This document shows positions 22,201 to 32,131 of a DNA stretch of 43,074 nucleotides, in pieces (within the stretch, counting starts at the first letter, position 1; each line of letters opens with the position of its first letter). Under the pieces are notes generated by a model. That model did no database searches and was not told the DNA's origin. It was given only the letters and a program-made list of their open reading frames with translations. The stretch is taken from contig WELA01005162.1 of assembly GCA_009602735.1 (NCBI GenBank), positions 168,983 to 212,056 on the forward strand, in the 5' to 3' direction. The position numbers were made by a program, and so were the translations under genes. The DNA comes from Mesotaenium endlicherianum. Its lineage: Eukaryota; Streptophyta; Zygnematophyceae; Zygnematales; Mesotaeniaceae.

Positions 22201-23170
22201 TTTGTCTTCCTCACATCTGATGAAAGCTTGTTCGAACACTACACAACTCTCCATATTCCATCAATAACCATTGTAATAGTTTGTTGACAATGAGTAGGTG
22301 GATTGATAATTGCACTGGCTGTTCTATACTAGCGGCTGCATTGCGAGGGAAGACATGGTGGGAGGGACCACGTGATCCCTCGTCGAAGGACTATTACTTG
22401 GCGCTCAGCCTCACTTTTACTTTTAATAAACATTCAATCCAAATGTTATTTTGGAAATGTACAATGTAATCGACAAATTTCTATAGGCAAACGAAAAGAA
22501 AGTGCGTAGAGGAAATGTAGACAAAAACATGTACAACATGAACATTATATTATCGATTGAGGTCTTGACGGTAAGCTAATGGTTCCGATCTACTTGGAAG
22601 AGTTTTCTGCATTCTTCTTAGTCTTCTCATTCCCCCTCGAGAAACATGTCTTGCATAACTTTGTCCAACCTTGTTTCACACCGCCATATTGCACCCAAAC
22701 TCGACCATCAGCACGTCTAACGTTAACCTGCTATAACGATTCTTACTTTCAAGAATCTTTCCTAAGCTTTTCAGGAAGGAGTTATGCGAAAACTGGACAA
22801 GAATGGAATGACGAGAAGAGGTGCTCTCAGAGTTGCGCAGAGATTGACTCTGCAAGTATTTATACTTGCCAACACGAGCCATCAGAGTGCACTTGGCACT
22901 CCTGCGACTGTTCAAGTGGTTGTGACGGGACCACCGTTTCAGTTGTACGTGACAACCAAAAGGTCTACCTCTTCACATGACGTGTAAGAGGAGACAAACC
23001 TCTTCATGAGAGGTTTCATTGTGACTCTTTATGTATACCATGGAGTCTCATGACATCACGTAAGTGTCATCGTGCCTCTTGGTAAATATATGTATATATA
23101 CATACATTATATATTGCGCTATGTATTTATGTTTACAATTGATAATATAATGTATATAGCCCTGACATAT
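22201..23170. other. AT-rich intergenic DNA, no gene seen
   Basis: Two overlapping frames near 22580-22985 are short and unrecognised. A small hairpin (8-bp stem AAACCTCT, 5-base loop) lies at 22996-23016. Confidence 0.45.
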
Positions 23171-23228
23171 ATATATGTATACGTATATACATTCCTATAT
23201 ATGTATAAACAATACCTATACAAAAAAT

Positions 23229-23355
23229 GCAAAAGATAGCCCGTATATATACACATGTGTATATACTCTTATAAAACATGCATTTATGCGATGCAATAGT
23301 GCAAATTGTAGCTCATATATATACACATATGTATATACTCAAATGAGCTTTGCAA
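23229..23355. repeat. imperfect tandem duplication, AT-rich
   Basis: Two units (about 23229-23282 and 23303-23355) share TATATATACACATRTGTATATACTC between flanks beginning TGCAAA and ending TGCA. Each centre is a near-palindrome. Confidence 0.6.
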
Positions 23356-23376
23356 TGTTGCGAGGTATCAAGCCAT

Positions 23377-23382
<6 letters not shown>

Positions 23383-23422
<40 letters not shown>

Positions 23423-23423
23423 N
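23383..23423. repeat. (TA)n microsatellite ending in an N
   Basis: About twenty AT units ending at an ambiguous base at 23423. A second, shorter (AT)n run is at 23857-23886. Confidence 0.95.
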
Positions 23424-23443
23424 AGATGGAGCCTTTTACATAC

Positions 23444-23790
23444 CATGGCGGGCAAACATAAGCAATCGGTAACCAAGATTATCAAGGCTCATAGCATTGA
23501 TTGTATCCTTCGAGACGCTCAAGACCAGGTTGTGGCCAGTTTTCTTAGTAGTCATGATCTAAAACGGATGGGTAGAAAGTGCATTACCAATATTGTACGG
23601 GGATCTGACACCAATGCTCTAGACCGTGCCTAGGCTCAGGAGGAGGTCATCCTATGAACGTAGGAGCCCACCTTTTCATTTCTATTGTGGGAGGGATGAG
23701 AGACATTTTTGCGGCAAAATAGTGGAGGGTGGGGTGAATTTGCGAGGGTACAGATATTATCACTCATTTTAGGATGTTCAGTGTTTTAAA
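23444..23790 (+). pseudogene. possible transposase-like remnant
   Basis: A 62-codon frame from ATG 23444 (MAGKHKQSVTKIIKAHSIDC ... ITNIVRGSDTNALDRA) is followed in another frame by FHFYCGRDERHFCGKIVEGG and LRGYRYYHSF. The latter spacing of C, CGK, GG and H loosely recalls the BED zinc finger found in plant hAT transposases. AT repeats flank it on both sides. This is a weak resemblance only. Confidence 0.2.
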
Positions 23791-23851
23791 GAGTCGTGTG
23801 ATGGGAGACTATCATGCACAATTCCACAAGAAGGGCTATTCCCTTACTCGA

Positions 23852-23856
<5 letters not shown>

Positions 23857-23886
<30 letters not shown>
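23857..23886. repeat. (AT)n microsatellite
   Basis: About fifteen AT units. Confidence 0.9.
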
Positions 23887-23889
<3 letters not shown>

Positions 23890-24848
23890 ATTATATATAT
23901 GCTTAATATGCTTGCATGCAATAGTGTGACTCGTTAACCTCATATGTAATAATACACAAATGTATATTACTACAGGTTACACGCTAAAGAGAAACATTGA
24001 GCTATGATGTATACGTGCATATACACCACTACGCTCTTTGTCACTTTCCAACTGACAAACCAACTTGTGGTACAGCTTGATAATACCATATGTACATGCA
24101 ATCAAGGATATACCACAACTATAACGATATTTAACGATTTAATAAAAGCCAAATATGCAGATCGTTACACCTGCTTAAGGCCTAATCGCTTGTGTTCCAT
24201 ATAGCCGCTTATACAAACGTTTTGGAAGGGAAGAAAAACGAAGATGATGGGAGGGTTGATAGTGTTTCTAGAGCAAAAGTACCAGGAAAGGTGTTTGATT
24301 TAGATATAGATTTGTTTGCGTTTTGGTTGGAGAATCGAACACTACGACGCATATGCAATGCATGATCTCGTATCCTACAAAAAGCCAGTTTGAGACACCA
24401 TGAGTTGGATTGAGTTTTCATACGGCATTGTGAAGTGATGGAGAGATGGAGCAAGGGGGCGATAGGGGGGAAAAGGAAGGGAGTTGGTATGCAGGGGTTT
24501 GTGGAGGTTGACTTAAAACAAGATCTGCAAGAATGGAACACAAGAGCGTCAAGTCATGTGCAAGCACCTCCATTTCTTGAAAACAAATCACACAAAAATT
24601 CTCGTTTTCCTACTCTTTACTCTCATGCACTTTGATGGTTGTTGCTCGCAACTCCTAAATGTTGGCCACAACATCTACTCACGTGACCTATATATATAGT
24701 AGTAAGTGCATACAATTACATGTGTCGATGGAAAGCACAAAAAGTGTCTCATTAAAGAGTCCAACTCTATGAAGTTGCGTAAAGATGCCGCGCACATATC
24801 ATACGCCTAAATTTTTAGAGGCTGAACCACTGTCAACTGGATAACATC
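23890..24848. other. AT-rich intergenic DNA, no gene seen
   Basis: Short frames on both strands; none has a recognisable product. Confidence 0.45.
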
Positions 24849-24857
24849 TTCACAATT
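24849..24857 (+). other. left target-site duplication, TTCACAATT
   Basis: Nine bases identical to 25769-25777, directly abutting the left terminal inverted repeat of the Mutator-like element. Confidence 0.8.
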
Positions 24858-25768
24858 GGGCAAATTACAAAGTTCTTACTTCAAGTTCACTTCATTACAA
24901 AATCCCAATCTAGTTTCAAACTAATTACAAAACCCCTACCCGCACATGTACGACTAGTCCACGTAGGCCTTACGCAAATAAATGATGTGCCACACGAATT
25001 TGCACGCAATTTTACCTGACACCACACCTCTCTCTTTTGATTCCAAATTTTCCACACCACTTTTCTCTCCAATCCACCTTCACGAACCAAATTCCCCAAG
25101 GACTCCATAATTCCTCCATATGTTTTTTTCATACCTTTGCGGCACGACGTAAGCTGCTACACTTCGGCGAGCTAGGCGATAAATTAGCATGCATACCTAG
25201 GCGCGACGACATATGTCAAGCATACAACAATGCTTGTTAGCGCATCTCAGAAAAGTATAAAATAGAGACGCTATAGTGTGTTCGCAAATTTGCAAATAAC
25301 GGTCGAGAGAGGGGAGGGGAGTTGAGGAGGTCGTAGCGAGCTCCCATCGGGTGGCGAGTAGCTCAATGGGAGCAATAGCGCAGCAAGTCAACTCACATCG
25401 ACCGAACTAGCTCGGTTACATGCAAACTTCTTAAGCGAGTACGAGAGCGGGCAGGCCAAGCTCAGTAAGGCTGACGCGTGACGCGGCTGAGCTCAGAGCA
25501 GTCCAACAAGCTGCTGCACTATTATAGAGTAGCAAAACTGCAAAAGCTATGGGCTGGGGAAGTTTGGTTCGTGAAGGTAGGTCAGTTAGAAAAGTGGTTG
25601 TGGAATATTTTGGAATCAAAAAAGAGAAAAGTTGTGTAAGGTAGGGTCGCGTGCGAATTCGTGTGGCACGTCATTTATTTGCGTAAGGTCTATGTGTACT
25701 AGCCTTACATGTGCGGGTAAGGATTTTGTAATAGAGTGAAGTTGAAGTAGGGATCTTGTAATTTGCCC
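24858..25768. mobile_element. non-autonomous Mutator-like element (MULE), 911 bp
   Basis: The element begins GGGCAAATTACAA and ends with its complement TTGTAATTTGCCC. Long terminal inverted repeats of about 240-260 bp cover roughly 24858-25115 and 25530-25768 and stay alignable throughout. It is flanked by a perfect 9-bp direct repeat TTCACAATT. Long inverted repeats plus a 9-bp target duplication are the hallmarks of Mutator-type transposons. No transposase frame is present, so it must be mobilised in trans. The interior holds a sequence also found at 20284-20650, which suggests capture of other DNA. The repeat arms differ by a modest number of substitutions, so the insertion is not very recent. 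Confidence 0.8.
25148..25510 (+). repeat. dispersed repeat C, copy 2, inside the MULE
   Basis: Direct match to 20284-20650, occupying nearly all of the space between the two terminal inverted repeats. Confidence 0.55.
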
Positions 25769-25777
25769 TTCACAATT
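25769..25777 (+). other. right target-site duplication, TTCACAATT
   Basis: Perfect copy of 24849-24857, directly abutting the right end of the element. Confidence 0.8.
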
Positions 25778-25984
25778 TGCCCAAACATATAGCAGGTGAA
25801 GTGCGAATCGGTTGCGAACAAACTCATTTCGACTAAACGCAGAATTGTCTCCCTTACGCCGATGTTAACTCCTGATCAAATAATAAGAGCCCCAAACACA
25901 ATTGCGATAATGAGCGTGAACTTCTTAATTATAGTTGCTGATAATAATTGCCCAATAATAAGTAGTGGCTCTTGGTGAAATTGA

Positions 25985-26800
25985 CCCATGGTACGCGTGT
26001 CTGTCTTGCTCCCTTTCTTGCTCACAACTCCTCGCATTACCAATTAACCCGACTCATATCGTATCCGATCACTCGTTATTCTAATTGATATTTTATCATA
26101 CTGTTACACAATTTTGATCTATTACCGTATGCGTCCATAGTTTTATGTTCATACCTCTTACTCGATCATTAGACAACATCACTATGAATTCGTAGGTATA
26201 GTTTAATCATTTCCTATGTAATTTCTCACATCCACGTGGTCTGGCTGGACGGACCGCTAAGATACGTATACGCTTTTCAAAAAAACTTCTCGAAGGCTGA
26301 ACTCAATATACACTACCAAACGTCCTTTAAAATGTATATGGGACAAACAAACGCGTCATAACATTCGCGCGTCACAGGCCGAGTGCGGGAGCCAATTACA
26401 GTGGCCCAAATAATAGCTCCATTCGTTTGATCGACATCAACATTCACTTCAACGCTCCTTTTCTAGGGGCGAGAATTTACTATGTATATTTGAAGAATTG
26501 AAAGATATCGAAATCGATCCAACTCGAATCGAACACCAATCGATATCGGATCCAATTGCTCGAAATCGGACCATAAATTAAAAGATACTCCGAAATCGAA
26601 ATGCGAACCATCGAACATTAAAACTGGACGACCCCAGGGCCCGGTCAGCACGGGCAGCCTACACCCTAATTGGATCCGCTAGTGGTCGTGCTTTTCGCCC
26701 CGCATATAAACCAAACTAAATGACCCCAGGGGCCCGGTCAGCACGGGCAGCCTACACCCTAATTGGATCCGCACGTGGTCGCGCTTTCCGCACCGCATAC
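25985..26800. repeat. repeat A, copy 1 (~0.78 kb)
   Basis: The reverse complement of most of 31351-32131. Shared landmarks include CTCGCATTACC, CCACGTGG, GGACAAACAAACGCGTCATA, GGGCAGCCTACACC and AATTGGATCCGC. Within it a short block (26630-26705) is duplicated at 26722-26797, an offset of 92 bp. Confidence 0.7.
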
Positions 26801-26802
26801 TC

Positions 26803-27420
26803 GCTCACACCTTTTCCCATTACCAATCAACCCGGGTCATGTTGTATACGATCATTCGTTATTCTAATCCATTTCTTATCATGGCGCTATTCCAATTTTG
26901 ATTTATATAATATTTGTCCATAGTCTAATGTTAGTTACTGCATATCTATTACCCATTGTTATTCGACATCACTGTGTGTCCGTAGGCTTGGTTTAATCAT
27001 TTCCGATGCACTATTACAACCACGTGGCCCTGCCTAGATAGTCCGCTAGGGATGTCTCGAAGATGCGTGCATGCTGTTTCCCAAGTTGTCGTGAAGGCTT
27101 AAGTATACATATGACAGCAAACAAATAAACGCGTCCTCACGCTTACACGTCAGCAACCGGAAAAACCGCCCAACGGCAACGGCCTATAGATTACCTCCTT
27201 CATTCGCTCGACATCAACGCTCACTGAAGTCCAAAATTTTTGGCAAAACTCGTCAACGCGAACATCCCCCGTTTCTAAGGGCGGGACTTTTTAACGGACT
27301 CATCACTTTGTCTGTTCGAAGTATTCAAATCGATCCAACTCGAATCAAAACCTATGCGGCGAACGGAATGACAAATAACCCCCCATTTCTAGGAGCGGGA
27401 ACTTTTACACACATTGCTGT
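26803..27420. repeat. repeat A, copy 2 (partial, direct)
   Basis: A second, more diverged copy follows copy 1 head to tail, sharing ATTACCAATYAACCCG, ATCATTCGTTATTCTAAT, GGTTTAATCATTTCC and CCACGTGG. It ends near a repeated CCATTTCTAGGAGCGGGA. Confidence 0.6.
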
Positions 27421-27870
27421 AATTGAAATGCAATAATTTTTAATAGACCTAGTTATGAAATACGTGTAACGATTTGAGCTTTTTAGGCGTATTTGAGACG
27501 TTTTTCCCGATTACCTAAAATACGCTATACTATTCATCATATGTTATTTGATAAATGATTGCATCACATTGAATTATTCGCCACACGCGTGCGCCGATTA
27601 ATTCTCGGTCGATTGGCGAAACGACCAAGATACTATTGCAATAATCGTCGTAATGTAATTCGACTACTTCGCAAAAGTACGACATAATTATTCATAAAGT
27701 TACTTTGATTAATTATGAGATGATAACTTGATTTATCATTGTTTGATTAAGTTATTTTGATTGTCATTATTTCGGATAATGCACAGTCACATATTTTGGA
27801 TTTACGACCAGTCGTTAATACGAACAAACAATTGTAAAAGTCGAACGACACATAATATGCAAAGCGACTT
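27421..27870. other. AT-rich DNA between repeat A copies, no gene seen
   Basis: No frame of note. It leads into the tRNA-like sequence. Confidence 0.4.
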
Positions 27871-27942
27871 TGCATCCGAGCGGATTCGAACCCGCGACTT
27901 GTCGTTTGAAACGTTCACACCTAACCGATTGGCCAAAGTAGC
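27871..27942 (-). tRNA. tRNA-like sequence, probably a pseudogene or SINE head
   Basis: On the minus strand, GCTACTTTGGCCAATCGGTT (positions 27942-27923) resembles an acceptor 5' side plus D arm with a pol III A box (TGGCCAATCGG). The perfect B box GGTTCGAATCC is at 27892-27882. Spacing fits a tRNA. The acceptor, anticodon and T stems pair poorly by hand (for example only the first two acceptor pairs match), so no anticodon is assigned. A decayed tRNA or a tRNA-derived short interspersed element is likelier than a working tRNA. Confidence 0.4.
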
Positions 27943-28941
27943 TTTTTAAACAACCGGTTCATGACGAAAGCACCTGTACGCGACTCCGCCAGCAGTCGCA
28001 ACTTTTGGGAAAGTCCCGAGAACGCGAAAACGCCCGTTTGGCGCGAAACGGTTTTTCGGAAACCGTCGAAAAATCTCCAAACGGCCAAACGGCGCGTTTC
28101 GAGCATTCAGCCGAAATGGGTCGTACCCCTTCGCCTGTTTTCGTTGACATGAACCAGTGCCCTAGGAGGTGACTCGAAGCACTCCAATGCCTCACGTTGT
28201 GCAGGTATAAATACCTGTAGAGTCTTTGTGAGTGCAACTCTCACAAGCACACATTCTACGTTAGTTTTCATTTTCGCTTTCTCGAGGATTTGTCAATTTG
28301 CACAAGTATATAGATTTTCTTTCCACTTCATTTAAATATTCCTTGAATACCGAGGAAAAGATCCTCTCAAAAAGCAGAAATGTTACAATACGTCCATACA
28401 GCCCTTTTGTGTCGTACTGTATGATTTGGTGTACTTCGTACGTCTGTCCGGCTAGGTTCGCGTTTAAACCGTTTTTCGATCTTTTTTAAATTGTGTCGGT
28501 TTAATAATTGCACACGTTTTTCGTAAATTTGGACATCCACGTAAGTTTGGCGCACGTATGAACCCCTTGCGCGAGTGCACACGTCGACGGGGAGGCACTT
28601 TGTGGAGTCTCAAAAGTTGTCGTCTGAAATAGGATGGATGAAAGTTTTAACCTCTTCCTCACCCGCCCTCGATCTGCCCTCATGCTTCAAATTTTTATGC
28701 AGCTGCAACATGTATCTTCTTGTCTGCGCCTCCAACTATTTCGCCAGTTTCTTAAAGCTGTATTACTATGAGGCCTATTAACGTAGTACCATGAAAAGAT
28801 AGACCCCCCTTTGTATCCTTTTGCCTTACTTCTATTTGTTTCATGGAATTTGGTGAAGAATCTCCGCAAATGTTAGAGGGAATAGGTCTCCTTCTGTGAA
28901 TTAAATCATGCATTAGAGATTGTAATGAAGACTACAAGAGT
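27943..28941. other. no gene seen; flank of tRNA-like sequence
   Basis: Includes a TATAAATA at 28206 followed by pyrimidine-rich sequence, which could be a promoter, but no convincing exon follows before 28942. Confidence 0.4.
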
Positions 28942-29648
28942 ATGCTACAAGTCATGGACAAAACAGGAAATGACCTACGGGCTGGTACCATCCGCATGCA
29001 ACGCCTTCTTGTAGCTTACAAGGATCGGAAGACATCTGACAAAATAAAGACTCCACCACCTATTGAGAGAATTGTTAGAACACACTTCTGGTTGGAAGAA
29101 GCAAGGAAGGACTATGATACACTACTTCACAGGTTGGACAAGGTTGTGAAGATTCAGAGCAGCATGGCTGACGGCATGCAGGCACTACCGGCAGGAGCTG
29201 ACAGTATACTTGATGCAGTCTTAGAGTACGAGTTTTTTGCGCTAGGTAAAAATTCTTGTGCACACAAGAGGCGGGTGGGGGTGGATTGGGATAGGCTTTT
29301 CTCTATGTTTTCTCCGTTTAGGTAATATTCCACATGACAATGTTTCATGCTGCATACTTACTTCTTGATTATACAGGGATTCTTCACTTGGATGCCAAAT
29401 TGGCATGCAGTCTGCCACTTGCTGAATGTGTTCATATTACTTGTTTTCCATGTACACAGACTGAACCCTCCACCTCCTCAAGACTTGCAGCGTCAGCAAC
29501 TTCCCCTACTGCAGCTTCCCCCAGGTCGACAAGCACCAGTGCCACAGGACATAGTCCTAGCCCCTCAGCCATGTCTGTGCAAGACATTAAGTTGACTTTT
29601 CGCACAAGAACATCATTGATTGGAACTTCCACTCCACTTGCTATGTAG
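28942..29648 (+). CDS. hypothetical protein, 2 exons, 191 aa
   Basis: The model is join(28942..29245,29377..29648). Exon 1 encodes a soluble, helix-rich segment with many charged residues (IRMQRLLVAYKDRKTSDKIK; HFWLEEARKDYDTLLHRLDK). It ends CTAG|GTAAAA in phase 1. A 131-bp intron ends ATACAG. Exon 2 restores the frame as GILHLDAKLAC and continues through a Ser/Thr/Pro-rich stretch to TRTSLIGTSTPLAM and stop. Phase agreement across the intron supports a real gene. The frame is open upstream of this ATG as far as a TGA near 28895, so the first exon may be internal. It lies between two copies of repeat A and beside repeat B, so it may be a transposon-borne or captured gene. No family is recognised. 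Confidence 0.4.
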
Positions 29649-30015
29649 GTAAACCTAATAGATTAGGGATGCGCGAAAAGTGATGCGTGCAGGAAAGGCT
29701 TGCAATTAGGGATATACTTCGTCCCTCCTTATTCCGTACATAACCGGTTTATTGCTAGCACAGGAGCACATTGCATTCCAGTAGGTTTAACGCTGTACTA
29801 TTGTGGCACTGGAGTAAAGGATATATCATATCGCTTGTAAGAATGTCGGCTATATGATTCTTGTGCTCACTTGTTTTATTTTTCTTCACTGTTGATATCA
29901 TCTTGCCTTCCACACAATACGTCCATGCCCTGTTCTTCGTAGCTTGGAACAGGTCCTTCACCTTCAATAAGTACGTAACATAACAAATTATTTCAGCTGC
30001 ACGACTTTAGATTAC

Positions 30016-30761
30016 TGAAATGAATTGACTTACCAATAGACGATTAACAATTAATAAAGATCCTTATATCAACAAGTAATCTTTACGATATTTTTTGTTA
30101 CCTGATTAAACAGCAAAGGACAAATGTACTAGCGGTGGACAATACTCGCAAGTCAAATGCAAGTAAACGAGCATCAATAATCCAATCGGTAAACTCATAC
30201 ATAAGCAAGGCTAGAAGACAGTGCGTGCCAATGGCTTCTCGCCTTGGATTCAGATATCTCTCAGTAAGTAGTACAAGAGTGTTGGCCTCGTTTTCGAATG
30301 CCGAGAGCAATACCTAGCATATGTACATGGAATGACTTTACTGCTCAACGACAAGTGCGATGGCACCGCCTACCCGGGAGTTAACCACGTCGGTGGGACC
30401 TCGGCTAACCAAATCCACAGCCATCTCCCATCATCCCAAATCGCCATCCACCTTAAGGGTGTCATCTGGCCACTCATCTAGCACACCACACTTAGATGCA
30501 TAGCTAGGCAGTTCGCTGCTGCCGAGTACGGCAGCCAGTTGACTGTCAAAGAATGTGTCAGCAAGCTGACCCAAGTCAACAGGCTGACCTAATGAACTTC
30601 AACCTGCTGCTTCCGGCTAAGTCATTTAACTAAGTATTAAGTATCCAACAGACTTAATTCCACCAAACCAAATTTTAACTAAAGTTCAGCAGGCTGAACG
30701 TATTTAACTATTATACATAAATGAATATTATATCTATCCAATATATTGATTTATTACAATT
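30016..30761. repeat. dispersed repeat B, copy 2 (0.75 kb)
   Basis: Direct match to 21483-22200, same orientation, with many long shared words and small indels. The flanks differ from those of copy 1, so this is a dispersed element or segment rather than a large duplication. Confidence 0.8.
30370..30542 (-). pseudogene. exon fragment of an unknown gene inside repeat B, frameshifted copy
   Basis: Behind the acceptor-like CTTTGACAG the minus strand encodes LAAVLGSSELPSYASKC and LDEWPDDTL. One extra base relative to the other copy then shifts the frame. The second part, WMAIWDDGRWLWIWLAEV to PTWLTPG and TAG, is intact in the shifted frame. The change makes this copy broken if the exon is protein-coding. 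Confidence 0.45.
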
Positions 30762-31350
30762 ATAGTAAGTACACTTTATTTGAAAGACTTTTTTGCTGGA
30801 CCCTTTGCTTTTGGACTGACAATCGAGCACATGATGTTGATGCAACATTTTTAGCACTACTGCATAAAAAGTTGAAAGTTGAAGCCAATTTTTTGCCCAA
30901 AATTTAGTTGCTGTTTGTTTCCTACAGAAAGATGCAAAACGACCATGGCCAACTGATATGAGAGCCGGCACAATTGAAACCGGACGGACGTCAACATGTG
31001 AAAGGCCACAACAGCATAACCGGCAGCTTGTAAGCGTGTGAGGTGACTGACCCGTCAGCAAAGTGGAAAACAAAGGAAGTTTTCGAAGCAGCCCTAAATG
31101 TGTCGGTTCCGCACGATTTCACACGCTTAAAAATCGACGACCGATCTAAACTACCGACACTCACGTATTTCGGCGAATTCCAACGCGCAGCTTTGACTCT
31201 CACGTTTCGTACGAGCGGTGTATTTGCTACACGTGTACGGCGTATACAAATTTCATAACTAGGGAAATAGAAGATTCGAAATCGAATCGATCAACATCCA
31301 CCTCAATCAACCTTACTTTAAAATTGGTTCTGAGTGCCGGACGCGCACAA
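30762..31350. other. no convincing gene
   Basis: A 71-codon plus-strand frame (31043-31258) starting from GTG reads KWKTKEVFEAALNVSVPHDF and LTYFGEFQRAALTL. It looks protein-like but has no ATG and no recognisable family; it may be an isolated exon relic. Confidence 0.25.
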
Positions 31351-32131
31351 TTGAATATTAAACTACCATAGTCAATCGTTCTCCGCCCTCGCTGTGTATG
31401 CAAGGCGGAAAACGCGACCATGGGCGGATCCAATTAAGGTGTAGGCTGCCCGTGGTGTTTGAGCCCCCTGGGGTCGTTTAGTTTGGTTTAATGTTCGATG
31501 GTTCGCATCTCCATTTCAGACTAATTTTTAAATCACGGTCCAATGTCGCGCGATTGGACTTGATATCAATTAGTGTTCGATTTCAGTTGGATCAATTTCA
31601 ATAACTTCTAGTTCTTCGAATATATATAGCAATTTCCTGCCCCTAGAAATGGGGGGTTGGAGTGAGTGTCGATGTCGATCGAATTCATGGAGCTATTATT
31701 TAGGCCGTTGCGATTGGCCCTGACGTGTGAACGTTATGACGCGTTTGTTTGTCCCATAATTATTTTACATGACGCTTTGTAGCGAGTTCATTGCTCAGTC
31801 TCGGCACCAAATTTTGAAAAGCGTTCACGTATGTTAGCAATTCGTCCACCGAGGCCACGTGGCTGTCAGAAATTGCATATATGGAGAACGATTAAACCAA
31901 GTCTACGAAGTCATAGTGATGTCGTCCAATGATCGGTAAGAGGTATGTCTTGATTAACATAAGGCTATGGGCACATACGGTGATAAGTGAAAAATAGATA
32001 AAATTATAATGACATATGGGTTAGTATAACGAATGACCGGATACGCTATGAGGCGGGTTAATCGGTAATGCGAGGAGGTGCGAGCAAGAAACAGCGAGGG
32101 CGGAGATTGACTATGGTGGTTTAATGTTCAA
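31351..32131. mobile_element. repeat A, copy 3: MITE-like element with inverted ends
   Basis: The ends are inverted repeats: TTGAATATTAAACTACCATA and onward at 31351-31377, and the complement TTGAACATTAAACCACCATA and onward at 32105-32131. They are alike at 25 of 27 positions, followed by a shared TCCGCCCTCGCTGT. The element is 781 bp with no coding frame, in opposite orientation to copies 1 and 2. I could not define a target-site duplication. It fits a miniature inverted-repeat element of unassigned superfamily. Confidence 0.55.

Noticed and set aside
24858..25768. LTR retrotransposon or solo LTR
   Set aside because: The ends are inverted, not direct, repeats and the duplication is 9 bp rather than 4-6 bp.
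27871..27942. Functional tRNA with assigned anticodon
   Set aside because: Acceptor, anticodon and T stems do not pair well by hand in any register tried; TTC, TCA and CAA anticodons all leave broken stems.
31351..32131. Target-site duplication for the repeat A element
   Set aside because: The bases flanking the inverted ends share no convincing direct repeat, so no duplication is claimed.
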